Positions 62,454-64,000 of a DNA stretch of 64,000 nucleotides are shown here, piece after piece. The notes below the pieces were generated by a model, which saw only the letters and a program-made list of their open reading frames with translations, ran no database searches and was not told the DNA's origin. Location of the stretch: the NCBI RefSeq assembly GCF_025024155.1, contig NW_026251736.1, forward strand, positions 1 through 64,000. The letters are read 5' to 3'. This DNA comes from Gamsiella multidivaricata (Eukaryota > Mortierellomycota > Mortierellomycetes > Mortierellales > Mortierellaceae). The position numbers and the translations under genes are program-made. Every line of letters begins with the position of its first letter. Position 1 is the first letter of the stretch.

Positions 62454-64000
<1,547 letters not shown>

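Overview
The window is nuclear DNA of a filamentous fungus. The genes have short spliceosomal introns (mostly 50-400 bp, GT-AG plus several GC-AG) and moderate GC. Long Gln/Ser/Asn-rich low-complexity coding stretches are common, and the gene set is fungal (Zn2Cys6 factor, Vms1, HMG-CoA reductase, Fus3/Kss1-type MAP kinase). A SOSS-B homologue and a plant/protist-like P-type H+-ATPase point to an early-diverging lineage. My best inference is Mucoromycota, probably a Mortierella relative, but no rRNA or other phylogenetic marker is present to prove it.

Layout. 0-7.5 kb: a Zn(II)2Cys6 transcription factor (+) converges on a Vms1/ANKZF1 ribosome-quality-control gene (-). 8.1-9.3 kb: a stop-interrupted, coding-like relic. 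9.8-11.4 kb: SOSS-B single-stranded-DNA-binding homologue (+). 12.3-19.1 kb: a coiled-coil part and a large disordered part (+) that are either two genes or one. 19.3-21.5 kb: a low-complexity protein (-). 22.1-26.0 kb: HMG-CoA reductase (-). 27.4-28.6 kb: PQ-loop membrane protein (-). 29.6-31.8 kb: Sel1-repeat protein (-). 34.2-36.2 kb: FAD monooxygenase with an 11-nt exon (-). 40.0-43.1 kb: plasma-membrane H+-ATPase (+). 43.4-44.7 kb: meiotic HOP2 (-). 44.7-48.6 kb: no intact gene, several decayed coding fragments. 48.6-50.9 kb: CCR4-NOT subunit NOT2 (+). 51.3-54.4 kb: large unknown membrane protein (-). 54.9-55.9 kb: ESCRT-III Vps20/CHMP6 (-). 55.9-57.3 kb: another relic. 58.0-60.7 kb: poly(A) polymerase (-). 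60.8-61.7 kb: UPF0598 mitochondrial-type protein (-). 62.5 kb to the edge: MAP kinase, cut by the window end (+).

The genes are a normal housekeeping mixture and do not form a pathway cluster: mRNA 3'-end and decay (PAP1, NOT2), ribosome quality control (Vms1), sterol synthesis (HMGR), membrane energisation (H+-ATPase), endosomal sorting (Vps20), recombination and repair (HOP2, SOSS-B) and signalling (MAPK). I found no CRISPR, rRNA, recognisable tRNA, intact transposon or biosynthetic cluster.

The most noteworthy signals are three consecutive GC-AG introns in the poly(A) polymerase, an 11-nt micro-exon carrying a conserved motif in the FAD monooxygenase, the non-Pma1-like motifs of the proton pump, and several gene-sparse intervals holding stop-interrupted coding-like relics. 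Exon boundaries were worked out by hand from splice consensus and frame continuity; every multi-exon model marked as closed adds up to a whole number of codons.
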